Positions 10,147 to 21,579 of a DNA stretch of 64,000 nt are shown here, in pieces (position 1 is the stretch's first letter; the number at the start of each line of letters is the position of its first letter). The stretch is taken from positions 20,437,501-20,501,500 of the forward strand of contig JAZBRI010000003.1 of the NCBI GenBank assembly GCA_036874045.1. Reading direction: 5' to 3'. A model generated the notes under the pieces. The model ran no database searches, was not told the DNA's origin, and worked only from the letters and a program-made list of their open reading frames with translations. The DNA comes from Cymodocea nodosa. Lineage: Eukaryota > Streptophyta > Magnoliopsida > Alismatales > Cymodoceaceae. The translations under genes and the position numbers were made by a program.

Positions 10147-11490
10147 ATGAGCACATGGACTCATTCTCTAAGTACTAAACAATTAGTAAGAACACCTACC
10201 TAGGAATTTTCATTGCAGAGGAGTACTAAAAGATTTTCTGAACTGAACTTTAATGAAATTCTTTGAGGTGTATCTAACCTTTCTTTAAAAGAGAACGTAG
10301 AGATGACTACTCTAGTAGAAAAACCATTAGGAGAGATTCTGTATCCTGAATTAGTTGATGAACCTTCATGTATTCAATTGCCAAATTTTGAGGGAGATAG
10401 GTTTGAACTGAAATCTAATTATATTAGTCAATTGCCACATTTTCATGGATTAGAAAGAAAAGATGCCTATTATTTCCTTAGAGAATTTAACGAAGTTTGT
10501 CAAATGATGAAAATGCCGAACATGAGTATAGATGCTATTAAACTTAGATATATTCCTTTTTCTTTAAAAGACACAGCTAAGAGATGGTTATATACTCTAT
10601 CGCTTGATTTAATTGCTACATGGACTGAATTTTGCTCTATTTTTTTGGAAAAATATTATCCAACACATCAAACAATTAAAAAGAAGAAAGAAATATTAAT
10701 GTGTAGCCAAAAACAAGGTGAATCATTCTGGAAATATTTTGAAAGATTTAAAGATTTATTGACTCAATGTCCACATTATGCAATGAGTAAAGCACAATTA
10801 ATAGGTATAATTTATGAAGGCATAGATGTTTCAACAAAATCTTTATTAGAATCTACTTGTCAAAATGGATTTTTAAAGTTATGTAGTGAAGTAGCATGGG
10901 CATATTTAGAAAACTTTGCAAAAAGAACTACACAGTGGGAAAATTCTGCTGAAGCTATTGCAGATAAAAAAATATTGCCAAGAGGAATGCATGAAATAGA
11001 CTCAAACACTATGCTTGAGGTGAAATTAAATGAATTAACAAAGAAAATAGAAGAGTTATCATTAAATCAAAGGCTAGCAGAAAAGAATGCAAACATAAAT
11101 GATTTAGATATTATTTATGCTAGAAACCAGAGAGATAACTTGGGAAATTCTTATCATCCTAATTGGAGAAATCACCCGAATTTATCTTGGAGAAACAACA
11201 ATTTTCAGGGAGGAGAAAATATAAATGAGAAGAACATAAGTTATGAAGTATTAATTGAACAAGGATCTAGAATAGAGAAATTAGAAAAGATAATCCAACA
11301 ATTAAACAATCGTCTAGATTTTGTATTTGGAAATGTTGCAATTCAAAATCAAAATAGAAATATACCACTTAGATAGAAGGAACCAATGGAAGTTAGACCT
11401 ACTAGAGGATTGCCAATACAAGCTATACCTAATCCTGTCAATAGAACTGTTCATGAAATTGATACCTCTTCTAGGAGGGTAGTTGAATGA
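10147..11490 (+). pseudogene. Athila-type gag lying downstream of integrase (element 1)
   Basis: Capsid-type gag of the plant retrotransposon gag family (PF03732 type). The stretch from 10303 is open for 357 codons: IQLPNFEGDRFELKSNYISQ, FHGLERKDAYYFLREFNEVC, LRYIPFSLKDTAKRWLYTL, TWTEFCSIFLEKYYPTHQT, QGESFWKYFERFKDLLTQCP, all standard Athila gag words in the standard order; then GMHEIDSNTMLEVKLNELTK and the late gag block YHPNWRNHPNLSWRNNNF. In usual Athila gag a CCHC knuckle stands between these last two blocks; it is absent here and instead lies at the 5' end of the element (813-854). Similarity to element 3 begins at the ATG near 10147. It would form the particle shell. The odd point is position: it follows pol and the extra ORF. 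Element 3 has the same order (43281-44628). Confidence 0.88.
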
Positions 11491-11679
11491 AGCAGCATAT
11501 CTGAAGCAATTATCTATATGTATATATTTTTTTTATTTTTAGTTAATAGTATCGTAGAGTTAATTTTTAACTCAACGAACTTAGTCCATTGAGTTATGCC
11601 TTAACTCCACGAGGGTGTGTAGTAGTATGTTAATTTTTGTCTCTACTTAATTTTTGTTTGTGTTTTACATAATCGACAA
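11491..11679. other. Spacer between gag and F-box ORF with hairpin words
   Basis: Contains imperfect copies of the TTGAGTTA / TAACTCAACGA pair (11555-11612). The matching spacer in element 3 (44629-44850) has the same pair at about 44713-44780. Confidence 0.65.
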
Positions 11680-12819
11680 ATGGAATTGATGTAATTACCG
11701 TGGGATGCACTAAGGGAAGTACTAAGTAACTTGTCAGCTAAAGATCTCTGCAGACTGTGTTGTATATCAAAGGAAATTAAAAACTGTATTGAAGAAAAAT
11801 ATTTTCAGGGACTACAAGCTACAAAAATGACTAAGATTAGAGATGGATTCATATGGAGGTCATTTAATTGTAGTTCAATTAACCATGAATATCTGGCTAT
11901 GGAAGAAACTACCAGAATTCCACCCAATGCATTAGAAGGAATAAATCATATTATGGGGATAGATGAAGGATTAATCATATACAAGACGAGACCAAGGTAT
12001 GCAATTTTATTATCACCTGATATTTTGATAAGAAATCCTATAATAGGAGAAGAATGGAATATAGGAAGACCTAATAAATTTGAAGCACCAATTGTAAATT
12101 GTGGGTCAACTTTAATATTTTTTGATAAAAATTCTGCAATTCCTGAAAAATTATATTATTGGAGACCTATAGGAAATTGGGGTGAAGATTTACGCTTAAG
12201 TGTGTATAATTTTCTGAACAGATCTTGGAATGAAAATATTATGATATATCTAGGACAGAAATCATTAATTAACCAAACACATGTCATACTTGATGGATAT
12301 ATATATCTAGTCATAGAGATATCAATAGCATATGGATCTGATTTATACATAGTGAGCATAGACAGTTATGATGAATATATAGAAATTTTACCTGTACCGA
12401 GTGAAATAGCTAAACCACCATCTGTAGAATTTAATAAAATTCAAATAGGAATGTGGTATAATGAAGAAGATGATCCTACTTTATGTTTGATAAGAAGGTG
12501 GGATGAACTGATGAAATTTCAAAAATGGATTATGGAAGACATAAATGAATGGAAGTGGCAAGAGGAGTATATTGAAATAGATGTAGAAATAGAAACTGCT
12601 ACATTACCTTGGAACCAAAAAGGATCCCTTTCTGCATTGTATATCATTAATGGTAATACACTTGTATTTGGAATTTATAATATATTACATGTTTACAAAT
12701 TAAGAAGGAACAAGAAATGCATTAAAACAGAATTAATAGCAAGAAGAACTATACCTAAAAAGTTTGCTTGGATTGATACATTTATTCCATTTGTTTCTAC
12801 TTTTCAATCTTGTTCTTAA
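11680..12819 (+). CDS. F-box protein gene carried inside the retrotransposon (element 1)
   Basis: F-box proteins are substrate receptors of SCF ubiquitin ligases; the F-box binds SKP1. The N-terminus lines up with the element 3 copy, whose first residues include LPLDALREVLSNLSTK, a clear F-box, followed here by LCRLCCISKEIKNCIEEKYF. Open over 362 codons from 11731. The rest looks like an F-box-associated domain: DGLIIY-like DEGLIIYKTRPRYAIL, IRNPIIGEEWNIGRPN (the NPxTREW theme), repeated beta-rich stretches such as YIYLVIEISIAYGSDLYIVS. It lies between gag and the 3' purine tract, in the same sense as the element. A second copy is in element 3 and an inverted piece at 62027-62370. Best read as a captured host gene now part of the family. 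I saw no intron. Its substrate cannot be told. Alternative: a host F-box gene trapped between insertions, made unlikely by the two independent copies in the same place. Confidence 0.78.
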
Positions 12820-14510
12820 GCTATGATTTTGTGTGTTTAATGTTGTGTGTATTTTGCATTTATTTTTAGAAAAAAAAAGGAATTTTAAAGTTTTCATGTT
12901 CATTTTATAATAAAAAAATAAATAAAACAAAATATCAATCCAGTTTGTTGGTATCTGTTCTGGGAAACCAACTAGCTTGCTTGTGAGCCACCAAAGGCAT
13001 AGGAGCCTAGGTTCCACACAAGACACTGATTTATTAATATCTGTTAAATGTTATTTTGTTTTATATTTTGCTTTTATCTATGAATGAAAAGTTTTTCAGA
13101 ATCAAAAATCGAAATATGTAGAAGGAGATACAAATGAAACAAGGTATGCAACTAATTACTCATCCTAAATTTTAAATCAAACAAAACTGTATTCATGCCT
13201 ACTACAATTACTATACTTATTGTCAAATCTTTTACATTGAGGACAATGCAAAATGTAGGTATGGGGGGGAGGTAATTAAAGTAACAGCCATGTAAGTTTG
13301 TTAATTAAAGAAATTAAAATAGTATTGTAAAGTTTTGAGGAAATTGAAAATTTTTATGAACTTGCCGTAACTATCCGATAAATAAGACTGTAAAATTTTT
13401 ATAAAAACTACTTGAATGTTATATTTAGAAGGCTATATAAGATGCTATTGAATTTGCTAGTTATGCAAATCTAGATATAGTATCTTATGTTTTTTCTGAA
13501 TTTCATGAGTTTAACAGTTTCACGATTTTAAAATGAAATCATAATGCTTAATGAAAAAATCAGTAAATTATTTGAAGTCCTGAAAGAGCTGAGATGTGAA
13601 TTCTAGATTAAATGAAACACATATGATTAAAAATACATTTAATTTGACTGATTGAACTTGTAGAATGATTTATGTGTAGATCTTATTAAACTATAGAAAA
13701 AGTATGAGCTTATTGTTATGGATTCATATTTTCAATAAATGATACAAGCAGAACTATATGAGATTGGTGTTTTACTACATCTGTATTAATGAAATACATA
13801 CAAGTAAATGATAGTATGTGATTAATGTTTTGTTTTATGTTTGTATATAAATAAAAAAATAAAAAAAAATGGAAAAATTTTGAGAGTTTATTGACTTGTT
13901 TGATCACGAGCCTTTTGTACTTAAGCAAATAGGTATGTAAGGATTATTGACTGAAAGCTCGTTACATGGGTACATTAGAAAACTCTTGTATGATTCAAGC
14001 TTGTCAAATTAACTTTTAAAGTACAAAAAATATATATATATATATACTGTTCTGAAAAGATACAAGTGTTTTGTGAAATACAGATATCTTATGAATTGAG
14101 TATATTTTCTGTTATCTAGAATTGCTGTAATATGAATCTAGAATTGACTTTTGAAGTTGTTTAATGGAGATACAATTTTTTATTCTACTTGTCTTAATCA
14201 AATTGAATTGGATTGTACTTTGATTCGTATGTTGTTGAAATTTCTTCTAGAAATCTTATTGGAAAATTCAAGATAGCAGATGATGAAAAGAAGAACAAAC
14301 GATAATATAATTAACACTTATGTGATGATGATATACTTTGTATGTAATTTGCATATATTCTAAGTATATTTGCAGGTTGATTACTGAAACATATAGAATA
14401 TATTTTTATGCTAAACAGAAGAAAAACAAAGGGGAAGAATTATTTCTAGCACTTTTAGAAAGACCAATTAATTAGATCTTAGTTTGCTAAGGGACTAGCA
14501 AAATTTAGGT
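12820..14510. other. Long 3' noncoding region of element 1
   Basis: No supportable gene. It has an internal purine tract ATGGGGGGAGG (13261-13271), a TATA-repeat run (about 14028-14045) and a conserved stretch (about 13590-14400) including GTTTGATCACGAGCC, which has a close relative inside the Sirevirus-like fragment (21840-22650). A further copy of the earlier part (about 13395-13675) is at 62400-62700. Confidence 0.75.
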
Positions 14511-14520
14511 ATGGGGGAAG
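14511..14520 (+). other. 3' polypurine tract of element 1
   Basis: ATGGGGGAAG directly abuts the 3' LTR start TGTTTAG, the usual position for the plus-strand primer. Confidence 0.8.
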
Positions 14521-15036
14521 TGTTTAGAATGAAAAAGTGCATATTATTAACGGTTAAATGATGGTTAATTGCATAATATTTAGCTTATCATATGAGAATT
14601 AAGCCATTATGTTATAATTGCACTGCTATATACTTTAATTGAAGAATCTACTTAATTTGGGGGAATTAATGTTAATTTAGTACATTTCTAAATTGTCGGT
14701 AAGTTGCAGGCTATGAAATTCTTAAGTATCCAAGTTTTCTGATATTTCGAACAGTTATGTTTAACAGATTGAACATGTATCGGATATTTATGTTTAAATT
14801 GCCGAACAGTTATGTTTTGAAAGAATATTTTATTATTTTTTGAAGTACACGTGTCGAAACCATAATGAATGACTTAAGTGGATTTTCGGTGAGTTATCTG
14901 TAACTATCCGAAATGCATCTAAGCATCGGATAGTTAGTTTTGTAACTCTCCGAAATGTTATTTTATGATTAAACTACTGCTAACACGTGTTGAGATCTGA
15001 TAGATTTACTTAAGTTATATATCGGTGAATTATTTG

Positions 15037-15072
15037 TAACTATCCGAAATGCATCTAAGCATCGGATAGTTA
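15037..15072 (+). repeat. Perfect 11-bp hairpin in U3 of LTR A
   Basis: TAACTATCCGA, 14-nt loop, TCGGATAGTTA. A second copy with the same loop lies at 14901-14936. The word recurs in Copia LTRs of this window. Confidence 0.85.
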
Positions 15073-15416
15073 AATTTATAAGTATCAGAAATGCACCTGA
15101 GCATCGGATAATTAAATTTATGCACATGTTGAATTTAAATGCTTTAGTATATCATGTGAGATGCACATGTTTAACTCGTTAAGTTAGCATAACTGTACGT
15201 GTTAAGTTACATGAATACACACTAAGGCAACACGTTATGTTAGCAGATTATTTCTTTATATTTTCTAATATGCCACTGTAGCGGTTGCAAGAACAGACAG
15301 TTGGAAGAGAAAAACCACATTTGCAAATATCGCGTAGGGAAAGAAATCATCGCCGTTGATACAAATGAAGGAAATTCAACCAACCATTCAAGCAGAAGTA
15401 GTTACTACTGAAGAAA

Positions 15417-15424
15417 TATAAAAG
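15417..15424 (+). promoter_or_regulatory. Candidate TATA box of LTR A
   Basis: TATAAAAG inside GAAATATAAAAG. The word is kept at the same place in all A and B LTRs (for example 19786, 27702, 38527, 46671, 62956). U3 would then be about 0.9 kb and R-U5 about 1.1 kb. Confidence 0.5.
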
Positions 15425-16580
15425 AAAAGAAGAAAAAAGAAGAATGGTGTGATTGATGGGCGGACAGTGTGTGTAGAGGAGGATGAGCATCACAATTCTC
15501 TGAAGTTCCACACCAACCATCATCATCACCACCATAATCACCAACCATCGAAGGTCTGTGAGGATACTTGCCTGATGTCGGGTCGATTCTGAGCCAAACA
15601 CAGTGCTTGACAACCACTGTGAGGAGTGATCACGTTGCGGGAAGGGAAGTCATTTTCACCAAGCGTCGACTCATATTTCAGGAGATTGTAAAGCTTTTAG
15701 CCTTGGCTTCGAGTTGATGCCTATATGCTGAAGAGGAGATCATCTTGGAATTCTGGACTCACGATTCTATAGGGAGAGGAGACAGAATTGTAAGTGGTTT
15801 AATTTTCAATGGTGTAATCATATTGCAAGTAGTGTCAGAAGTATTTACTGTCAAGTGAGATTACTTTACATTTCACCTTTCGCCCATTTCCATGTTCATA
15901 TTAAAACAAAAATACCAAAAACAATTTATCTATGTTTGTATGTTGTATTTGAGTGTTGTATTGTTTGTGTTGTATCGTGATTAATGTTATCTTTGTCAAT
16001 GTTGTGATTGTTTTATGTTTATTTTAGTTTTACAGTTTACTGAAATTGGTTTGTTCAAAAGACTTAAAGATTTTAATGGTTACTGTTTGAATTATCTAAA
16101 TGTTAGTATTGCTTAATGATAAATCCAATGTTAACTAACATTAAAGAGTTTAATTGATGTTATTTACAATCTGTGGAATCGCCTAATGGTTGGCCGAATT
16201 CCTTTATAAATAGTAGTATTAAAAAGAAAAGACAGGCTCGTGGAGTTAACTTAAGTCCACGAGGTTAGTCCGTTGAGTTAGCCATAACTCAACGAACTTA
16301 GTCCGTTGAGCTTATTGAATATATAAATTTGATTGTTAATAAACGAACAGTTCTCAAGTTCTTTAGCAATTCCCTGTAGGATCGACCTATACTTGCACAC
16401 TGATACAATAGACATTGTGCACTTGCAATTAAAGTACAAATTGGAATTAATATCTAAATTGTATTAAAGGTTGTTTGTTTACTTCTAAAAGAAAGAATAG
16501 GCATAAAGATAAATTAACTAAGTAAAAACAGAAGTAACAAATCCAAGTTTTTCTAGTGTAGTGTTGGGAAAACGCAAACA

Positions 16581-16687
16581 TGTACTCTACATGCTTAGTC
16601 ATGACAGAAAGATAATATGCTTTCATATTCAATTTTAGGAACACACCTTCTTATGACTAAATCAAAACATTCCTTAAATAAGTAAGG
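16581..16687. other. Short unassigned flank between element 1 and a solo LTR
   Basis: A 107-bp stretch with no recognised feature. It resumes at 18659-18710 on the far side of the solo LTR. Confidence 0.5.
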
Positions 16688-18653
16688 TGTTGGGACCCTA
16701 GTATTTTTATAATGTAGAAACCTATGTAAGGAAACCAAATTGTATTTCACAGATATGATAGCTCAGCAAAAGATTAGAAAGTAGACGAACAAATGGAGAA
16801 AGTTCCAGAAGATACTACTATAGAGCTACAGGAAAATCGGACAGTTACAGGTCTAAGTATCCAAAGAGCAAGTTTAAAGTAGCAGCAATTCTATCAAACA
16901 GTTAGAAGAATAACTATCTGAAATTATAAAGCCTTCGGAGAGTTATGAAAGGCAGTTGGTTGAATGATCAAAGAGTTAAGGAGTTAACTATCCGGAAGCA
17001 AAAGGAAAATCGAAAAGTTAGAAAGGCTAACTATCCGAAACTTAAGTCATTCAATTAACCACGTGTAGAAAGTCAGAACAGAAGCTTAAAAGAGTTTTTG
17101 GAGAGTTGGAAAGATAACTATCCAAAATTTGAAGGATTTCGGTGAGTTACAGGTATAACTTTTCGAAACTTAAGTATTTCTATTACACACGTGCAGAATG
17201 GAGAAAGACGGTAGTTAAAAGCTTAAAGGGAAAAATTAGAGAGTTAGATAACTATTCGAAATTTCAAGAGAGTTTCGGTGAGTTACAATTTAACTATTCG
17301 AAACTTAGGTCATTGAATTTCCCACGTGTAGAATGGAGAAGACGACAGTTAAAAGCTTAAAAGGAAAAATCAGAGAGTTAGATAACTATCTGAAATTTCA
17401 AAAGAGTTTCGATGAGTTACAGTTTAACTATCCGAAACTTAAGTCATTGAATTTCCCACGTGCAGAAATCCAAACAGAAGCTTAAATGAGTTTTCAGAGA
17501 GTTAGAAAGCTAACTATCTGAAAAAATAGGAAGTTTCGGTGAGTTACAACTTTAACTATCCGAAACTTAAGTTATTCTATTATGCACGTGCAAAAATGAG
17601 AAGACAGCTGTCGGAAGCTTAGAAGAAGAAAATCGGAGAGTTACTGTAGCTAACTATCCGATAGTCAGGAAAATTTTAGTGAGTTACAACTACAGGTATC
17701 CGAACTTTAAGTACTTCACTTGTATGACTTAAAACTCACGTGACAAATAAACTTAAGTGGATTTTCAATGAGTTACGATCATCCTTCAGAGAGTTACACT
17801 ACTAACCATTTGAAAGTTTGAGAAGATCGGAAGGTTGTCTTGAGATACCTTTCTAAACGGTAACTTACCATATTTGGATCTGCAAACTCAGCAAGTACAG
17901 TAGAATAAATCCGTTAAGGAGAAAATATGATCGTTGGATATTCAAGCATATATATAGTCAGATCATTCAATATTGAACAAGAGATAAGATGTGAGATTAC
18001 AGATACAATTACATACAGAGATACAGTATACATTGCAGATCAATTACTGATATAGAAGAAAACTTAAATTCAATTCAACAAAGAATCGATTGAAAGCTGG
18101 ATTTACAAGAAGATTCTTAAAGCTCTCCATGTGCTGAAAGTCTGATCCAAGAAGGCTCATTTGGTTCGTGGCTTCAACCTTAAAGCTTCATTCAGTTATT
18201 GGTTTGAGTTTCGACTTGAAAACTCAAGAAGTTGGTTTTCTAGACTTTATACCTGAAAACTTCTAAGTGTTGGATTTCTGGAGTTTATACCTAAAAACTT
18301 CTAAGTGTTGGTTTCTGGAGTTTATACCTAAAAACTTCTAAGTGTTGATTTTCTAGAGTTTATACTTGAAAACTTCTGTGTGGTTGGTTCTTGCTTTGAC
18401 CTGAAAGCAAGTGTTTTAGTGTTGAGACACTTAGTGAAGCCCATGTGACCCTTGGGGGTGGACTAGCCGAGTTGGTGAACCACCTAAAATTCTCTCGTGT
18501 TTCTTACCTTTATTTCCGCTGTGCATGATATTTTTATCTGATTATTACTTGTGCAAACTGATTAATCAAATTAATTAGTAAAGTAAAAAATAGGCTTAAA
18601 TTTACACTATTTTCCATTCACCCCTCCTTTGGTGAAGCCATTCGTTCCTAACA
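16688..18653 (+). mobile_element. Solo Copia LTR (type Y) with TAAGG target duplication
   Basis: Starts TGTTGGGA and ends TCCTAACA (inverted ends). TAAGG flanks both sides (16683-16687, 18654-18658). The right end has the CATTCACCCCTCC block usual at the 3' end of Sirevirus and related Copia LTRs. No coding region inside. A related LTR lies in reverse at 60085-61682. It marks a former full element reduced by LTR-LTR recombination. Confidence 0.88.
17130..17760 (+). repeat. About 130-bp tandem repeat inside the solo LTR
   Basis: The word GGTGAGTTAC, followed by AACTATCCGAAACTTAAG-like text and an ACGTG word, recurs with starts near 17142, 17278, 17410, 17538 and 17682, a spacing of about 128-144 bases. 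Copies are diverged. Confidence 0.8.
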
Positions 18654-18710
18654 TAAGGGTCTTCCTAATAGTAATATTTTTCTCTAGAAAAGAACAATTT
18701 CTTATCCTAT

Positions 18711-19985
18711 TGTTTAGAATGAAAAAGTGCATAATATTAATGGTTAAATAATGGTTAATTGCATAATATTTAGTTTATCATATGAGAATTAAGCTATTAT
18801 GCTATAATTACACTATTATATGCTTTAATAGAAGAATCTGCATAATTTAAGGGATTTAGTGTTAATTAAGTACATTTCTACACTATCGGTGAGTTACAGG
18901 CTTTGAAATTTTTAAGTATCTGAATTGTCTATTATTTTGGAGAGTTACATTTCATATACTGAACAGTTATGTTTTAAATGCTTAAAGAATATTTTATTAT
19001 CTCCTAAAGTACACGTGTTGTAACCTTAATACATGACTCAAGTGGATTTTCGGTAAGTTAGATGCTAACTATCCAAATTATGTCTAATCATCGAATGTTA
19101 GGTTTGCAAGTGTTTGAAATATCTTTTTATCATAAAACTTACTGAGTACACGTGTCGTGATCTGAAAACTTGATTTAAGTGTGGTTTTATAGTATTAAGC
19201 ATGATCTATTTTATTTGCACATATTTATATCATGTATAGGTGCACAATAACAACTTGTTAAGTTACTATTCTTTTTATTGAAAGATCACGTGTCAACTCG
19301 TTAAGTTACAAGTTTAAAGGTGTAAAAAGATCACGTGAGAACTCGTTGAGTTAGTGAGTAAAAACTGTAAGTTGTATATCTGAATTTGTTAAGTTAGAAT
19401 TATGCACGTGTTGAATTTAAATGTTTTATTATGTCACGTGAACTACACATGTTTAACTTATTAAGTTAGCATAACTATACGTGTTGAGTTACTTGAATAT
19501 ACACTAAGGTAACGTGTTGTGTTAGTGTTATAAGCTTATTTCTTTATTGCACGTGTTTTATAGTTAAGTCAACGAAGTAAGTCTGTTGAGTTACACTAAC
19601 TCCACAGACTATTTATTTTATAACATGACATTGTAGCAGTTGCAGAAATAGAAAATACGAAGGAAAACCACGATTGCACGTATCACGTAGGAATTAACTC
19701 GTGGAATAAAGAAGAAATCACCATCGTAGATACGAATGAAGGAAATCCAACTGATCATTTAAGTAGAAGTAGTTATTATTGAAAGAAATATAAAAGAAGA
19801 GAAAAAAAATGTGTGTGAAGGGGGTGGAGGATCGCGCTAACTACAGGAAGCGTTAGAAGTTCCCTGAAGCTCCACAACATCACCAAAATCACCAACCATC
19901 GGAGGTCTATGAGGATACTTTCTGGATGTCGGGTCGATTCCGAGTCAAACACGGTGACTAACAACCATTGTGAGGAGTGATCGCA
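18711..19985 (+). repeat. Athila-like LTR B, 5' part
   Basis: Starts TGTTTAGAATG like LTR A but is clearly diverged from it. It ends abruptly against the Copia fragment. Its last 295 bases (19691-19985) are homologous to 27607-27905 on the other side of that fragment, so the two flanks are different LTR copies rather than one LTR simply split. Confidence 0.82.
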
Positions 19986-20890
19986 TCATTTGTGATTTGT
20001 CAAGTTGTACTTCTAACATGACTATAAATGTTTCTAAAAATCTTGTTTCTTGTTCTGGAAATTCAGTTTCTAATGTTTCTAAAATTTCAGACAATTGTCG
20101 TAAATTGAAAATTCAGAAACCTGAGCATGTAATTCAATACACTAGTATTAGACCAATTACTCATTCTACATGTAATAAAACTAAAAATTCTTGTGTAGAA
20201 AAAGATTTTGTATGTATAGAAAATGTTAATACAAGTACAAAATCTTGGTATGAACTTACTGAAATGTATAAGCATGACCAAAATAAATTAACATTTGATA
20301 AAAATCTGTTTGGTCTTGATTATACTACATCTGAAAAGAAAAAGAATGATTGTAAAAGTAATAATGCTATATGTGAGTATCAAGCTAATGATAAATCAAT
20401 AGTACTTACAACTAATAAGAATATAAATGATAATGTTAAACTATTTTTAAACAAAAAGAAGAAATATGCGTTTAATGAACTTGGTCCTCAACAACATTGG
20501 GTACCAAGAAAAAGTTTTTCTTAATTTGTGTTGCAGGAGGAAACAACATTAAAATGGATCTTGGACAGTGGAGCGTCAAGTCACATGACCGGACAGAAAA
20601 GTCTATTACAAAATTTTACAAATACCATGAAAGGAAGTGTAACATTTGGAAACAAAAGCAAAGATAAAATCATAGGTATGGGCAATGTTCAAATAACTCC
20701 TACTTGTGTTATTTCGAATGTACTATATGTAGAAAACCTAGGATTTAATTTGCTGAGTGTCATAAAAGATAAAGGTATATTTTTAAATCAAGAAAAATAT
20801 GCAGATGAAATGCTTAAGAAATTTAATTTTAATGATACAAGGATTTGCGGAACTCCTATGAGTACTACTTTAAAGTTAGATATTGATGAC
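19986..20890 (+). pseudogene. Copia gag end and aspartic protease
   Basis: The first part is rich in Asn, Lys and Ser and ends in GPQQHWVPRKSFS, the usual text before Copia protease. The protease active site reads LKWILDSGASSHMTG (DSGAS from 20564), followed by NVLYVENLGFNLLSV, a standard Copia late-protease word. It would cleave the Copia polyprotein. Fossil. Confidence 0.82.
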
Positions 20891-21579
20891 AGGTAAATCT
20901 ATAGATCAAAGAAAATACAAAAGTATGATTGGTTCTTTACTTTATTTGACTGCTAATAGACTTGATATTATGTTTGCTGTGTGTTTGTGTTAGATTTCAA
21001 TCTAATCCTAAAGAATCACACTTAATTACAGTCAAAAGAATATTTAGATATATACAAGGAACTAAAAATTTCGGACTGTATTATTCTAAGGATAGTTCAA
21101 TAGATCTTATAGGATATACTGATGCTGATTATGTAGGATCTAAATTTGATAGAAAGAGTACCAGTGGCACATGTTAATTATTGGGAAATAATTTGGTGTC
21201 ATGGTTTAGTAAAAAGCAAAACTATGTAGCACTTTCTAGTAGAGAAGCTGAATATGTTGCTGCTGCACTGTGTTGCACTTAGATTCTGTGGATAAGGCAA
21301 ACTTTAGAAGATTTTGTATTATCTTATGATACAATTGAGATTTATTGTGACAATAGTTCTGTAATAAATCTTTCTAAAAATCCTATATTACATTCAAGAG
21401 CAAAGCATATAGAGGTTAGACATCATTTTCTAAGAGATAATGTAATTAAAGGAAAAATTAAATTAGAATTTGTGTCTAGTAAAAATCAATTAGTTGATAT
21501 ATTTACAAAACCTCTAGACGAAAATACATTCTGCAACATTAGATTAAATTTAGGTATTTGTAGGCTATGTGATGTGTAA
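20891..21579 (+). pseudogene. Copia RT end and RNase H
   Basis: Seen: HLITVKRIFRYIQGTKNFGL, IGYTDADYVGSKFDRKSTSG (first RNase H Asp), SWFSKKQNYVALSSREAEYV (Glu), IYCDNSSVINLSKNP (Asp), HSRAKHIEVRHHFLRD, and the terminal QLVDIFTKPLDENTF. These are textbook Ty1/Copia RNase H words in order, ending with the pol stop at about 21577. Fossil. Confidence 0.9.

Larger units (their letters stand above)
1..16580 (+). mobile_element. Athila-like Ty3/Gypsy element 1 (subfamily A), 5' end outside window
   Basis: Order seen: partial 5' LTR, primer site, zinc-knuckle and linker, protease, RT, RNase H, integrase, extra ORF of plant-transposon type, gag, F-box ORF, polypurine tract, 3' LTR. The Athila lineage is supported by the tRNA-Asp-type primer site, the DLGAG protease, gag resemblance and long LTRs (about 2.06 kb). 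Gag lying 3' of integrase is not usual for Athila. The element is broken: roughly eight to ten interruptions in coding regions plus one MITE. The 5' LTR part and the matching 3' LTR part differ at about 23 of about 612 sites by my count (near 4 percent), plus one indel. At the commonly used plant LTR rate of 1.3e-8 per site per year this gives about 1.5 million years, a rough figure. Confidence 0.9.
14521..16580 (+). repeat. 3' LTR of element 1 (LTR A, 2060 bp)
   Basis: Bounded by TGTTTAG and GCAAACA, so TG...CA ends. It contains two hairpins on TAACTATCCGA / TCGGATAGTTA (14901-14936, 15037-15072), several ACGTG words, a candidate TATA box (15417-15424) and U5 hairpin words (about 16259-16310). 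It shares its structure with 37576-39703 and 45590-47860. Confidence 0.92.

Noticed and set aside
10118-10220. Possible intron before or in the start of the displaced gag (GTATGTAATT to TTGCAG)
   Set aside because: The AG side is not kept in element 3, and the span includes text that reads as gag N-terminus in both copies.
15347-15617. Antisense open frames in LTR A and B (also 38458-38775, 46504-46932, 19776-19964, 27690-27884)
   Set aside because: They recur only because the LTRs recur. They overlap the candidate TATA box and transcribed leader, show low-complexity His/Met runs and match no family that I know.
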